Positions 34,756-42,703 of a stretch of DNA of 64,000 nucleotides are shown here, one piece after another (the first letter of the stretch is position 1; the number at the start of each line of letters is the position of its first letter). Source of the DNA: Streptomyces cellostaticus (lineage in GTDB: Bacteria; Actinomycetota; Actinomycetes; Streptomycetales; Streptomycetaceae); NCBI RefSeq assembly GCF_023630175.1, contig NZ_JALLIN010000038.1, positions 1 to 64,000 on the forward strand. Direction: 5' to 3'. Both the position numbers and the translations under genes were made by a program. The notes below the pieces were generated by a model. The model ran no database searches. It worked only from the letters and a program-made list of their open reading frames with translations, and had not been told where the DNA came from.

Positions 34756-35417
34756 GCCCGCACCGGGGCCGCTGCGGTGGTGGACCGGCCGACGGCCACT
34801 TGCCGGCGCCAGTTGCGCAGTCCGAGCAGGCACATCGTCAGGAAGAGGATGTAGACGATGCCGGTCAGGTAGAGCAGCTTGGCGAAGTACAGCGGGATGT
34901 AGACCACGTCCGCGGCGATCCAGAAGTACCAGTTCTCGCAGGACTTGGTGTTGAGCAGCCACTGGGCGGCCAGTGAAAGCACGGTGGTGAGGGCGTCCCA
35001 GAACGGTGCGATGTCCTGGGCGCGGGTCAGGACCACGGTCAGGCCCCAGGTCGCGGGGACGGCCAGAAGCAGCAGCACGGCGATGGTGCGCGCGGAGGCA
35101 TGGCCCATCCGGCGCGGCGAGCGGCGTTCGCCGCCGCGCAGCCAGGTCCACCAGCCGACGGCGGCGAGCATCAGGTAGACGACCTGCAGCACGGCGTCGG
35201 CGTACAACCGGGCACTCCAGAACAGGGCCAGGAAGAACAGGTTGTTGGCGATGCCGACGGGGAAGTTGGCGATCCGCGCCCTGACGGTGAGCCAGACGCA
35301 GGCCGCACCCGTGGCGAAGCCGAGCAGCTCCGCCCAGGTCACGGCATCGCGGCCGAAACCGAACAGCACGGTGTTCAGGGGCGCGACCATGTCGCCCAGG
35401 ACGTCGCCGACAGCCAT
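34752..35417 (-). CDS. pnuC: Nicotinamide riboside transporter PnuC
   Basis: A 221-residue membrane protein with seven or so hydrophobic segments. The PnuC marks are seen in WAELLGFATGAACVWLTVR, NNLFFLALFWSARLYADA and QWLLNTKSCENWYFWIAADV, including the conserved W-x-x-x-N near NWYFWI. It admits nicotinamide riboside, which the coupled NadR-like enzyme traps as NMN and converts to NAD+. AAGGAG lies 7 nt before ATG 35417. An imperfect palindrome GTCAGCATGAC (35441-35451) lies just upstream and may be regulatory. Confidence 0.92.
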   Translation of the reverse strand: MAVGDVLGDMVAPLNTVLFGFGRDAVTWAELLGFATGAACVWLTVRARIANFPVGIANNLFFLALFWSARLYADAVLQVVYLMLAAVGWWTWLRGGERRSPRRMGHASARTIAVLLLLAVPATWGLTVVLTRAQDIAPFWDALTTVLSLAAQWLLNTKSCENWYFWIAADVVYIPLYFAKLLYLTGIVYILFLTMCLLGLRNWRRQVAVGRSTTAAAPVRA

Positions 35418-36109
35418 CGAGAGCTCCTTGCCCAGTAAATGTCAGCATGACGATAAAGGGTGGAGTCGTCGCCTGCCAAGCCCTTTCCGGCGGATCCGCG
35501 CAGCGCCGGAACGCTCACACCTCGTCGACGGCCGGCTCACGCACCCACGGCATGCCGCTCGGCGTCCCGCTATCCCGGGACACGGGTCACCGAACCCAGG
35601 GGCATGCCCCCACCGGGCCCCGGGGAGAGCGGAGAGATCGAGGCCGAACGCGCCACGCTCGCGGTTCTCCGCGACTCGGCGACCCGGGAAGCCGCGGCGG
35701 CAGGGATCCGCTCCGTGTCCGCCGATCACGCGGACGCTCTGAGGGAAGGCACCCCAGGCTTCCTCCGGAGAGGTGCCCGGACCGGCTGAGGCATCCGCCG
35801 GCAGACCTGACCATCCCTCGCGGCCCGAGGCGCACGGGCGGATCCCGCCACTGCGCCCGACCCGTTTCGCATCACCGTGAAATCCCTTACCCGAAAGCCC
35901 AGTTGGCGCGACGCAGGATCAACGGGATCCGTGTCGGCCGCGAACGTGAGGGACGCCCACGAGGCCACCGCCGCGACCCATTACAGAAGTCTGACGCGGG
36001 GCCCGGTCACCCCCTCCACCGCGTGACCGGACTGGTGTTCTTGGTGCAGACGCGGAGGGCCACCGTCCGCCGCCGCGTCCTCGACCGATCCACGCTCCGG
36101 GAGTTCGAG
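35418..36109. other. Gene-poor divergent spacer upstream of the adenylation operon
   Basis: A stretch of 692 bp between divergent starts. The open frame running into the AMP ligase from 35447 translates to Arg/His/Pro-rich sequence with no family resemblance. A 61-residue frame from ATG 35604 has balanced composition but no ribosome site or homology I can recognise. Promoters for both operons must lie here; an AT-richer patch near 35870-35900 is a candidate. Confidence 0.4.
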
Positions 36110-37765
36110 ATGATCGAGCAGCTTTCCCTGAACGCCGCGATACCCTGGCAGGCGCGCCGCACCGCCGATGCCGCTCTCGGCGGTCACCGTCCCCCCGACC
36201 CCCACGCTCCGCGACTCTCGTGGGACCCGGCCTCCCTGGCTCATCTGCCCAGGGAGCAGTGGTGGCTGCTCCACCAGTTCGGCCAGGGCCCCGCGGCCGC
36301 ACCCTCGCACTCCTGCATCCACCATCCGATCGAGGAATTCGCCGCGGCCCGGCCCCTGGCGGCGGCCGCCGAACACGAGGGCCGCACGCTGAACTACGGC
36401 GAGCTGGACGCACGGGCGAACCGGCTCGCCGCGCTGCTCACCGAGCAGGGTGTGCGCCCCGGCGACCGGGTCGGGCTGTTCCTGCGGCGCTCGCTGCCGA
36501 TGCTGGTCGGCGTCCTCGCGGTACTGAAGACCGGTGCCGCGTACGTGCCCCAGGACGCGGGGCAGGCTCCAGCCGCGCAGGTGGAGCACGTGGTCCGGAC
36601 CGCCGGCATCACGGTGGTGCTGACCACGTCGGCGTACGAGGGCGAGCTGGCGGTGCCGCCGGGCACCCGGCTGGTGGCCGTGGACAGGACGCTCGAGGAG
36701 CCGCTGCCCCCGCACACCCCAGGGTTCCGGCCGCTGCGCCCCGTTCACCCCGATGACGTCTGCTACGTGCTGTTCACGTCCGGCACGACCGGTCGCCCCA
36801 ACGGGGTCGCCGTCACCCATCGCAACGTGTGCAACCTGCTGCTCACCGCTCCGGGCGACCTCGGGATCCGGCCCGGCTGGAGGGTCGGCCAGATCCTCAA
36901 CATCGCCTTCGACATGGCCGCGTGGGAGATCCTCGGGGCGCTCGCCCACGGGGCGACCCTGGTCGTGCGGGGGACCGACACCGCGGCGGCGGTGCGCGAC
37001 GCGGACGTGATCATCGCGACGCCCAGTGTGCTGGCGGCGATCGACCCGGGTGACTGCGCGCGGGTACGGGTGGTCGCCGTTGCCGGGGAGCCGTGTCCGC
37101 GTACGCTGGCCGACACCTGGGCACGGCGCTGCACCTTCTACAACGGCTGCGGTCCGACCGAGACGACGATCGTGAACACGCTCCAACGGCACTGCCCCGC
37201 CGCCCCGTCGCTGACGATCGGCCGCCCCACACCGAACAACACCGTCTACATCCTCGACCCGCGCGGCAGGCTCTGCCCGCCGGGCGAGGTCGGGGAGATG
37301 TGGGCGGGCGGCGACGGTGTGTCCGCCGGGTACCTGGCCGCCGCGGACCTGAACACCGAGCGCTACGCACCCGATCCGTTTCTCGGCGGCTCACGGCTGA
37401 TGTTCCGCACCCGCGACCTCGGGCGCTGGACCGCCGAGGGCGAACTGGAGCACCTGGGACGCACCGACGACCAGGTCAAGATCCGCGGCTTCCGAGTGGA
37501 ACTGGACGCCGTCTCCACCGTGCTGGAGTCGGTGCCCGGCTGCGAACGCGCCGTGACCCTCAAGACCGACGACCGCACCCTGATGTCCTTCGTGACGCCC
37601 GCCACGGTGGACGCGGACGCGGCCCGCGCGGCCGTCGCCGACGCGCTGCCCTACTACTGCGTGCCCACCGCGGTGCACCGTCTGCCGCACCTGCCGCAGA
37701 CCGACCGCGGCAAGGTCGACAAGGCGGCGCTGCGCCGGCTGGCGATGCAGGGCGGCACCGCATGA
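36110..37765 (+). CDS. NRPS-like adenylate-forming enzyme (single adenylation domain)
   Basis: A 551-residue AMP-binding enzyme. Adenylation motifs in order: TLNYGELDARANRLAALL, LKTGAAYVPQD, the Gly/Ser/Thr loop VLFTSGTTGRPNGV, NGCGPTETT, GEMWAGGDGVSAGY, RTRDLGRW, DDQVKIRGFRVE, and the catalytic Lys in QTDRGKVDKAAL. No carrier or condensation domain is fused. An unusual 85-residue N-terminal segment (REQWWLLHQFGQGP) precedes it. The Asp that usually binds the amino-acid amine is hard to place, though FDMAAWEI fits the A4 region. It activates a carboxylic or amino acid, identity unknown. Its stop overlaps the next start (ATGA at 37762). Confidence 0.88.
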   Translation: MIEQLSLNAAIPWQARRTADAALGGHRPPDPHAPRLSWDPASLAHLPREQWWLLHQFGQGPAAAPSHSCIHHPIEEFAAARPLAAAAEHEGRTLNYGELDARANRLAALLTEQGVRPGDRVGLFLRRSLPMLVGVLAVLKTGAAYVPQDAGQAPAAQVEHVVRTAGITVVLTTSAYEGELAVPPGTRLVAVDRTLEEPLPPHTPGFRPLRPVHPDDVCYVLFTSGTTGRPNGVAVTHRNVCNLLLTAPGDLGIRPGWRVGQILNIAFDMAAWEILGALAHGATLVVRGTDTAAAVRDADVIIATPSVLAAIDPGDCARVRVVAVAGEPCPRTLADTWARRCTFYNGCGPTETTIVNTLQRHCPAAPSLTIGRPTPNNTVYILDPRGRLCPPGEVGEMWAGGDGVSAGYLAAADLNTERYAPDPFLGGSRLMFRTRDLGRWTAEGELEHLGRTDDQVKIRGFRVELDAVSTVLESVPGCERAVTLKTDDRTLMSFVTPATVDADAARAAVADALPYYCVPTAVHRLPHLPQTDRGKVDKAALRRLAMQGGTA

Positions 37766-39090
37766 CGTCCTCCGCCCCGCCCACACGGGCACGCGGTCAC
37801 CGGCACGACCCGGCCACCCCGGAGTCCGCGGCCGGACTTCCGGACCCGCTGCCGCCGCTGCGCCGCATGCTCAAGCATCCGCGTCTGATGCACTACAACC
37901 GGCTGATCGCCCTCGTCGTACTGGTCAACCTCATCGTCGCCGGAGCCGCCGCGGCCGGCGGGACCGACCCGCGGACGTGCGCCGACGCCGTACTGGCGAA
38001 CCTCGCCCTCGCCGTCCTGATCCGGCAGCAGTACGTCATCAACGCGTTGTTCCGGATGGCCACCGCGGCCCCCGTCTCCTGGCCGCTGCGGCTGCGCTGG
38101 ACCCTCGGCAAGGTCTACCACTTCGGGGGCCTGCACGTGGGCGGCGCGGTGTGCGGCACCGCGTGGTTCACGGCGCTGCTGGTCAAGCTGGCCATGTCCG
38201 GCGCGGACCCGGTCCTGCTGGCCGTCTCCCACGCCCTGGCGGTCCTGCTGGTCGTACTGGTCATCACCGCGCTGCCGCCGGTGCGCGGCCGGTTCCACGA
38301 CGTCTTCGAGAGGGTCCACCGCTTCGGCGGCTGGACGGCGCTCGCCCTGTTCTGGTGGCACACCCTGCTGCTCGGGCACGGGGACGGCCGCACCCCGCTC
38401 ACCGCTCCGCAGACCTGGGTGCTGGCGCTGGTGACGTTCAGCGTCGTCCTGCCGTGGCTGCGTCTGCGCAAGGTGCCGATCACGGTCGAACGGCCGTCCT
38501 CCCACGTGGCACTGGTCGGCTTCGACCACGGGCACACCCCGTTCGCCGGCTCGTCGACGGCGATCAGCCGCCGTCCGCTCCGGGAGTGGCATTCGTTCGC
38601 GAACGTACCCGCGCCCGGGCGCAGCGGCTTCCGCCTGACCGTGTCGCGAGCCGGCGACTGGACCGGATCGTTCATCGACGACGCCCCGGAGCACGTCTGG
38701 GTCAAGGGCATCACCACGGCCGGCGTTGCGAACATCGAGACGCTGTTCACGAAGGTGCTGTACGTGGCGACCGGCAGCGGGATCGGCCCGTGCCTGCCGC
38801 ACCTGCTCGCCGCCGAGGTGCCCGCCCGGCTGGTGTGGGTCACCCGGTCCCCGCGGGAGACCTACGGCGACGCACTGGTGGAGGAGATCCTGACGGCACA
38901 ACCGGACGCCACCGTCTGGGACACCTCCGAACGCGGCAAGCCGGACATGGTGCGGCTCGCCTGCGAAGCCCGGCAGGAGTGCGGTGCCGAAGCCGTGATC
39001 TGCATCTCCAACAAGCACGTCACCTGGAAGGTGGTCCACGGTCTGGAGCGCCTGGGCATCCCCGCCTACGGTGCGATCTGGGACTCCTGA
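37762..39090 (+). CDS. TmpA-like membrane oxidoreductase (ferric-reductase/FNR type)
   Basis: A 442-residue protein. Residues 1-55 are cytoplasmic and about 45-240 contain five or six membrane segments (LIALVVLVNLIVAGAAAAGG, ALAVLLVVLVITALPPVRG, WTALALFWWHTLLL). The paired His in RVHRFGGWTALALFWWHTLL could bind haem. The C-terminal part resembles a ferredoxin-NADP+-reductase fold, with VLYVATGSGIGPCLPHLLA as the nucleotide site. This membrane type is repeatedly found beside or fused to stand-alone adenylation domains. It probably reduces the activated acid or supplies electrons; this is inference. Translationally coupled to the adenylation gene. Confidence 0.75.
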   Translation: MTSSAPPTRARGHRHDPATPESAAGLPDPLPPLRRMLKHPRLMHYNRLIALVVLVNLIVAGAAAAGGTDPRTCADAVLANLALAVLIRQQYVINALFRMATAAPVSWPLRLRWTLGKVYHFGGLHVGGAVCGTAWFTALLVKLAMSGADPVLLAVSHALAVLLVVLVITALPPVRGRFHDVFERVHRFGGWTALALFWWHTLLLGHGDGRTPLTAPQTWVLALVTFSVVLPWLRLRKVPITVERPSSHVALVGFDHGHTPFAGSSTAISRRPLREWHSFANVPAPGRSGFRLTVSRAGDWTGSFIDDAPEHVWVKGITTAGVANIETLFTKVLYVATGSGIGPCLPHLLAAEVPARLVWVTRSPRETYGDALVEEILTAQPDATVWDTSERGKPDMVRLACEARQECGAEAVICISNKHVTWKVVHGLERLGIPAYGAIWDS

Positions 39091-39110
39091 CCCGCGGGAG
39101 GGAAAACACA

Positions 39111-39893
39111 GTGAACGAACGCAAACCGCACCACATCGTCGTCGAGCGGGACGGGGCCGTGGTCACCGTCCACCTGCACCGTCCCGCCGTCCGCAACGCG
39201 CTGAGCAGCGCGCTGCTGGACGAACTCCTCGGCGCGCTCGCCCCGCTGGACGAGGACCCGGCGGTCGGGTGCTTCGTCGTCACCGGATCCGACGGCGTGT
39301 TCGCCGCAGGCGCGGACATCGCGGAGATGGCCGATCGATCGGCTCCCGAGATGGCGCAGGAGGACTACTTCGCCCGGTGGGAGGAATTCGCCGCCCTGCG
39401 CACCCCGAAGATTGCCGCAGTGGACGGATACGCCTTGGGCGGAGGCTGCGAACTGGCCATGATGTGCGACATCGTCGTCGCGTCCGACCGGGCGGTGTTC
39501 GGTCAGCCCGAGGTCCTGCTCGGTGTCATGCCCGGCATCGGCGGGACGCAGCGGCTGACGCGTCTCGTGGGCCGGGCCAAGGCCATGGACCTCATCCTCA
39601 CGGGGCGTCGCATGAATGCCGAGGCAGCCGAACGCGCCGGCCTCGTCTCCCGGGTGGTGCCGACGGCCGAACTCGCGGGAGAGGTGGCCGAGATCGCCGC
39701 CACCGTGGCCGGGCTTGGCCGCGCCGCGGTGCGCGCGGCCCGCGAGGCCGTGGACCAGTCCCTGGAGGTGGGACTCAGCCACGGACTCCGGTTCGAGCGC
39801 CGCTCGTTCCACGCGCTGTTCGCGACCGAGGACCAGAAGGAAGGCATGCGGGCGTTCCTCCAGAAGCGCCCGCCCACGTTCACCGGGCGCTGA
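39111..39893 (+). CDS. Enoyl-CoA hydratase/isomerase family protein
   Basis: A 260-residue crotonase-fold enzyme. The oxyanion-hole motifs are FAAGADIAEMAD and ALGGGCELAMMCDIVVAS. The catalytic acids expected of hydratases lie in QPEVLLGVMPGIGGTQRL, where Glu of QPE and Gly-Gly are typical, so true hydratase activity is plausible. GTG 39111 has GGGAGGG 8 nt upstream and follows the membrane oxidoreductase by 20 nt. It is the third gene of the operon and suggests that the pathway handles CoA esters. Confidence 0.9.
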   Translation: MNERKPHHIVVERDGAVVTVHLHRPAVRNALSSALLDELLGALAPLDEDPAVGCFVVTGSDGVFAAGADIAEMADRSAPEMAQEDYFARWEEFAALRTPKIAAVDGYALGGGCELAMMCDIVVASDRAVFGQPEVLLGVMPGIGGTQRLTRLVGRAKAMDLILTGRRMNAEAAERAGLVSRVVPTAELAGEVAEIAATVAGLGRAAVRAAREAVDQSLEVGLSHGLRFERRSFHALFATEDQKEGMRAFLQKRPPTFTGR

Positions 39894-39894
39894 C

Positions 39895-39937
39895 GAGCCT
39901 CTCCGGTGCCCGCTCCGGCCGGGCACCGGGAAGGCTC
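39895..39937. terminator. Strong bidirectional terminator hairpin
   Basis: A 10-bp perfect stem (CCGGTGCCCG at 39903-39912 with 39920-39929) is extended beyond a 2-nt bulge on each side by GAGCCT/AGGCTC. It starts two bases after the enoyl-CoA hydratase stop and faces the convergent flavin-oxidase gene. Confidence 0.8.
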
Positions 39938-40166
39938 AGCCGTCCGGCAGAGCTCTTGGCACTCCGGCAGCGGTTCGTTCCTGGGGCGGCTCGATCACCG
40001 TCCACGGCTCATCCGTCAGCCCAGGACCGCGCACCGCGAACAGGCCGACGCCCCACTGACCTCGCGGACACGACCTGGTCCGGCTGGGCACCCTGCCCAC
40101 CGGGTGACCCACGCTCCGCAACCGTAGTGCCGGCGCCCCGTCCACCCGATCTCGTCCCGGAGCCGA

Positions 40167-41834
40167 TCACTTGTGCCGCGCGGACGGCGGCGCAGGAGCT
40201 GTGTCGCCGAGATCCTGGAGCGGGGCGGGATCGAGCAGTACACCGGGGTTCAGGACGCCGGCCGGGTCGAGCGCCCGCTTCGTGGCGCGCAGGGCCAGCG
40301 CGAAGGGTTCCGGGCGCTGGCGGTCGTAGCCGGGCCGGTGGTCGCGGCCGACCGCATGATGGTGGGTGACGGTCGCGTCGAGGTCGTGGAGGACGTTCAT
40401 GGCCGCGGACTTGATCTCGTCCCACATCGCCACCTCCGCGCCGCGCCTGCCCGGTGCGATCACGGTGAAATAGGGCGCGGGGCCGTCCGGATAGACGTGT
40501 GTGAAGCGGCAGTTGATCGTGCCGGCCGTGCCCGTCACCTCCTTCAGGACCTCGGCCAGCCGACGGCGCACCGATGCGTACAGCTCCGGTGCGCGGTCCC
40601 AGGTGCAGGCCGTTTCGAAGGTCTCGCTGATCACGCTCATACGGGCGAGCCCATCGCGGAGGTAGGGCATTCTCAGAAAGGCCGAGCGCCAGGTGTCCGC
40701 GGCAGTGTCCGCGCCGCCGGATTCCCCCACGGTGGGTGTGCCGCCGTGGTCACGGGCGAGGGTGAGCAGTTCGGCCAGACGTTCCTCGACGCGGGCGTGT
40801 GCCGACTCCACCCCGAGGACGAGGACGCTCTCGCCCTGGTGCGTGATTCCGGCCAGGGCGGCCTCCCCCGGGTCCAGGAGTCGGCAGTTCGCCGGGTGCA
40901 GACCCGACTGCGCGACGGCGCGCACCGCGTCCATGGCGGCACGCATGTCGTCGAAGACGACCGTGGCAGACGCCTTGTGGGGCGGACGTTCCTGGAGTCG
41001 CATCCAGGCCTCGGTGATCACACCGAGCGTGCCTTCGGACCCGAGGAACAGCCGGTCGGGGGAGGGGCCCGCGCCCGACCCCGGTACCCGGAGCGACTGG
41101 TTGACTCCGACCGGGGTCACCACACGCAGCGACTCCACGAGGTCGTCTATGCGGGTGTGGAGCGTGGCGTAGTGGCCTCCCGCCCGCGTCGCGAGCCATC
41201 CGCCCAGCGTGGAGAACTCGAAGCTCTGCGGAAAGTGCCGCAGGGTCAGTCCGTGCGGTCTCAGCCGCGCCTCCAGGGCGGGCCCCAGCACGCCGGCCTG
41301 GATTCGCGCGGCGCGGCTGGTCCTGTCGATCTCCAGCACCTGGTCCATCGCTGAGAGGTCCAGGGACACCACGCCGCGATGCCGGCCGGCGCGGTACTCG
41401 ACTCCGCCGACGACCGAACTGCCGCCGCCGAACGGCACGACCGCCACGTCGGCGCTCGCCGCCCATTCGAGGATGTCGATGACGTCCTGCTCGGTGCGGG
41501 GGCGGGCGACTTGGTCGGGTGCCGCCGCGAGGTCCCCCCGGAGTGCGCGGACCACGTCGCGGTACGCCTTGCCGTACGTGTGCGAGGCGCGGTCCCGGGG
41601 TGCGGCCGACATCAACGGGTCGAGTGCGGTGGGCGGTGCCACACGCACCTTCGGCAGGGTGAGCGCGGAGACGTCGGGAACGGGCAGCGGAGCGGTCGCC
41701 GCGCCGGGGAGCAGGCGCCCGAGGGCGGTGCACTCGGCGCCGGACAGGGCCCTGTTCTCGGTGCCCCAGCCCCACCAGGAGCGGCGCGGGGTGCAGCCGG
41801 CAGAGGGCGCCTTCGTCGTGGTGGTGTCGGACAT
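40167..41834 (-). CDS. FAD-binding oxidase, alkyldihydroxyacetone-phosphate synthase-like
   Basis: A 555-residue VAO/PCMH flavoprotein. The FAD domain shows RPRTEQDVIDILEWAASADV, VVPFGGGSSVVGGVE, TLGGWLATRAGGHYATLHTR and GSEGTLGVITEAWMRL. The C-terminal part includes FTHVYPDGPAPYFTV and a His triplet in ATVTHHHAVGRDHRPGY, the arrangement seen in alkyl-DHAP synthase and its bacterial relatives. It probably acts on a hydroxy-acid or acyl-glycerone-type substrate; bacterial members are poorly defined. It is divergent from a TetR regulator with operators in the 59-bp spacer and is the likely target gene. Confidence 0.88.
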   Translation of the reverse strand: MSDTTTTKAPSAGCTPRRSWWGWGTENRALSGAECTALGRLLPGAATAPLPVPDVSALTLPKVRVAPPTALDPLMSAAPRDRASHTYGKAYRDVVRALRGDLAAAPDQVARPRTEQDVIDILEWAASADVAVVPFGGGSSVVGGVEYRAGRHRGVVSLDLSAMDQVLEIDRTSRAARIQAGVLGPALEARLRPHGLTLRHFPQSFEFSTLGGWLATRAGGHYATLHTRIDDLVESLRVVTPVGVNQSLRVPGSGAGPSPDRLFLGSEGTLGVITEAWMRLQERPPHKASATVVFDDMRAAMDAVRAVAQSGLHPANCRLLDPGEAALAGITHQGESVLVLGVESAHARVEERLAELLTLARDHGGTPTVGESGGADTAADTWRSAFLRMPYLRDGLARMSVISETFETACTWDRAPELYASVRRRLAEVLKEVTGTAGTINCRFTHVYPDGPAPYFTVIAPGRRGAEVAMWDEIKSAAMNVLHDLDATVTHHHAVGRDHRPGYDRQRPEPFALALRATKRALDPAGVLNPGVLLDPAPLQDLGDTAPAPPSARHK

Positions 41835-41839
41835 GCCAA

Positions 41840-41870
41840 TTGACCTCTCGGTAATTTACCTCTTGGTAAG
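41840..41870. promoter_or_regulatory. Tandem TetR-type operators in divergent spacer
   Basis: Two 15-bp-spaced copies occur: TGACCTCTCGGTAA (41841-41854, imperfect) and TTACCTCTTGGTAA (41856-41869, TTACC-N4-GGTAA, perfect arms). They lie just upstream of both divergent starts, ideal for repression of the oxidase and autorepression of the TetR gene. A TATAGT box at 41882-41887, 6 nt before the TetR ATG, suggests that the regulator mRNA is leaderless. Confidence 0.65.
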
Positions 41871-41893
41871 TTACTGCAACGTATAGTTCTGTC

Positions 41894-42562
41894 ATGGCAA
41901 CCGCAAGAACCTCGACCCCACCGGATCCGCCGGACGGCGATCGGGAACGGAACCGACCGGGAGCACGCGCGGGGACCAAGGGCGTGCCGCGGGTCCACCG
42001 GGAACAGCAGATCCTCGGCGCGGCCGTGGAGGAGTTCGGACGGCATGGATACGCCGCGGCGTCCATGGCCGAGATCGCCCGCCGCGTGGGCGTGACGAAA
42101 CCCCTGCTGTACACCTACTTCGGTTCCAAGGACGGCCTCTGCACGGCCTGCGTCGACCGCATCGGCCCGCAGCTGCTCGAGGCGATCGAACGGGCCATGG
42201 CCTCGAAGCCACCGGAGAGCGGGCTGCCCCACACCGTGCTCACCGCACTCTTCCAGGCCCTGGAAGGGCAGCGGCACGCCTGGTTCGTGCTGTACGACCG
42301 GACCCTCCCGCCCGGCTCCGAACCCTGGCGCGCGGCCCGACGCCATCGCGAGGCCGTCGACGAACTGGCAGCCGCCGGCACGGCCGCCCTGCTGCACGCC
42401 CAGGGAAACGACGACGCCCGGGACGCGGACGCGCTCAAGCACATCTGGACGGGCACCGTCAGCGCACTGCTCGGCTGGTGGATCTCCCACCCCGAACTGT
42501 CCGCGCAGGACATGAGCGCCCGCTGCGCCCGCCTGCTCGCGGCCATCCGGAACGGTGCCTGA
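41894..42562 (+). CDS. TetR-family transcriptional regulator
   Basis: A 222-residue regulator. The N-terminal HTH spans about residues 38-85: AVEEFGRHGYAAASMAEIAR, RRVGVTKPLLYTYFGSKDGL. The C-terminal ligand domain is helical (HIWTGTVSALLGWWIS). A basic, Pro-rich 30-residue N-terminal arm precedes the HTH. It diverges from the flavin oxidase across a spacer with two operator-like palindromes and probably represses that gene. The start at ATG 41894 has no Shine-Dalgarno but a -10-like box immediately upstream. Confidence 0.93.
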   Translation: MATARTSTPPDPPDGDRERNRPGARAGTKGVPRVHREQQILGAAVEEFGRHGYAAASMAEIARRVGVTKPLLYTYFGSKDGLCTACVDRIGPQLLEAIERAMASKPPESGLPHTVLTALFQALEGQRHAWFVLYDRTLPPGSEPWRAARRHREAVDELAAAGTAALLHAQGNDDARDADALKHIWTGTVSALLGWWISHPELSAQDMSARCARLLAAIRNGA

Positions 42563-42703
42563 AACGTGCGGAATCGGTGGGCGGCAGGAGGGAGCAAGGG
42601 CGGCTGCTGCCGCCCCGGGCGCGCGCCACCCGGTACGACGAGCACGATCGCGCCCACATCGCAACCACCGTTCCGCGACGGGCGACCCCTGACTGGCGCG
42701 GCA

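Noticed and set aside
35604..35789. Possible 61-residue protein in the pnuC-adenylation spacer
   Set aside because: Composition is acceptable, but there is no ribosome site, no recognisable family and no conserved context.
35447..36109. N-terminal extension of the adenylation enzyme to 772 residues
   Set aside because: The extension is Arg/His/Pro-rich without resemblance to any protein, and the family-like sequence begins near 36110.
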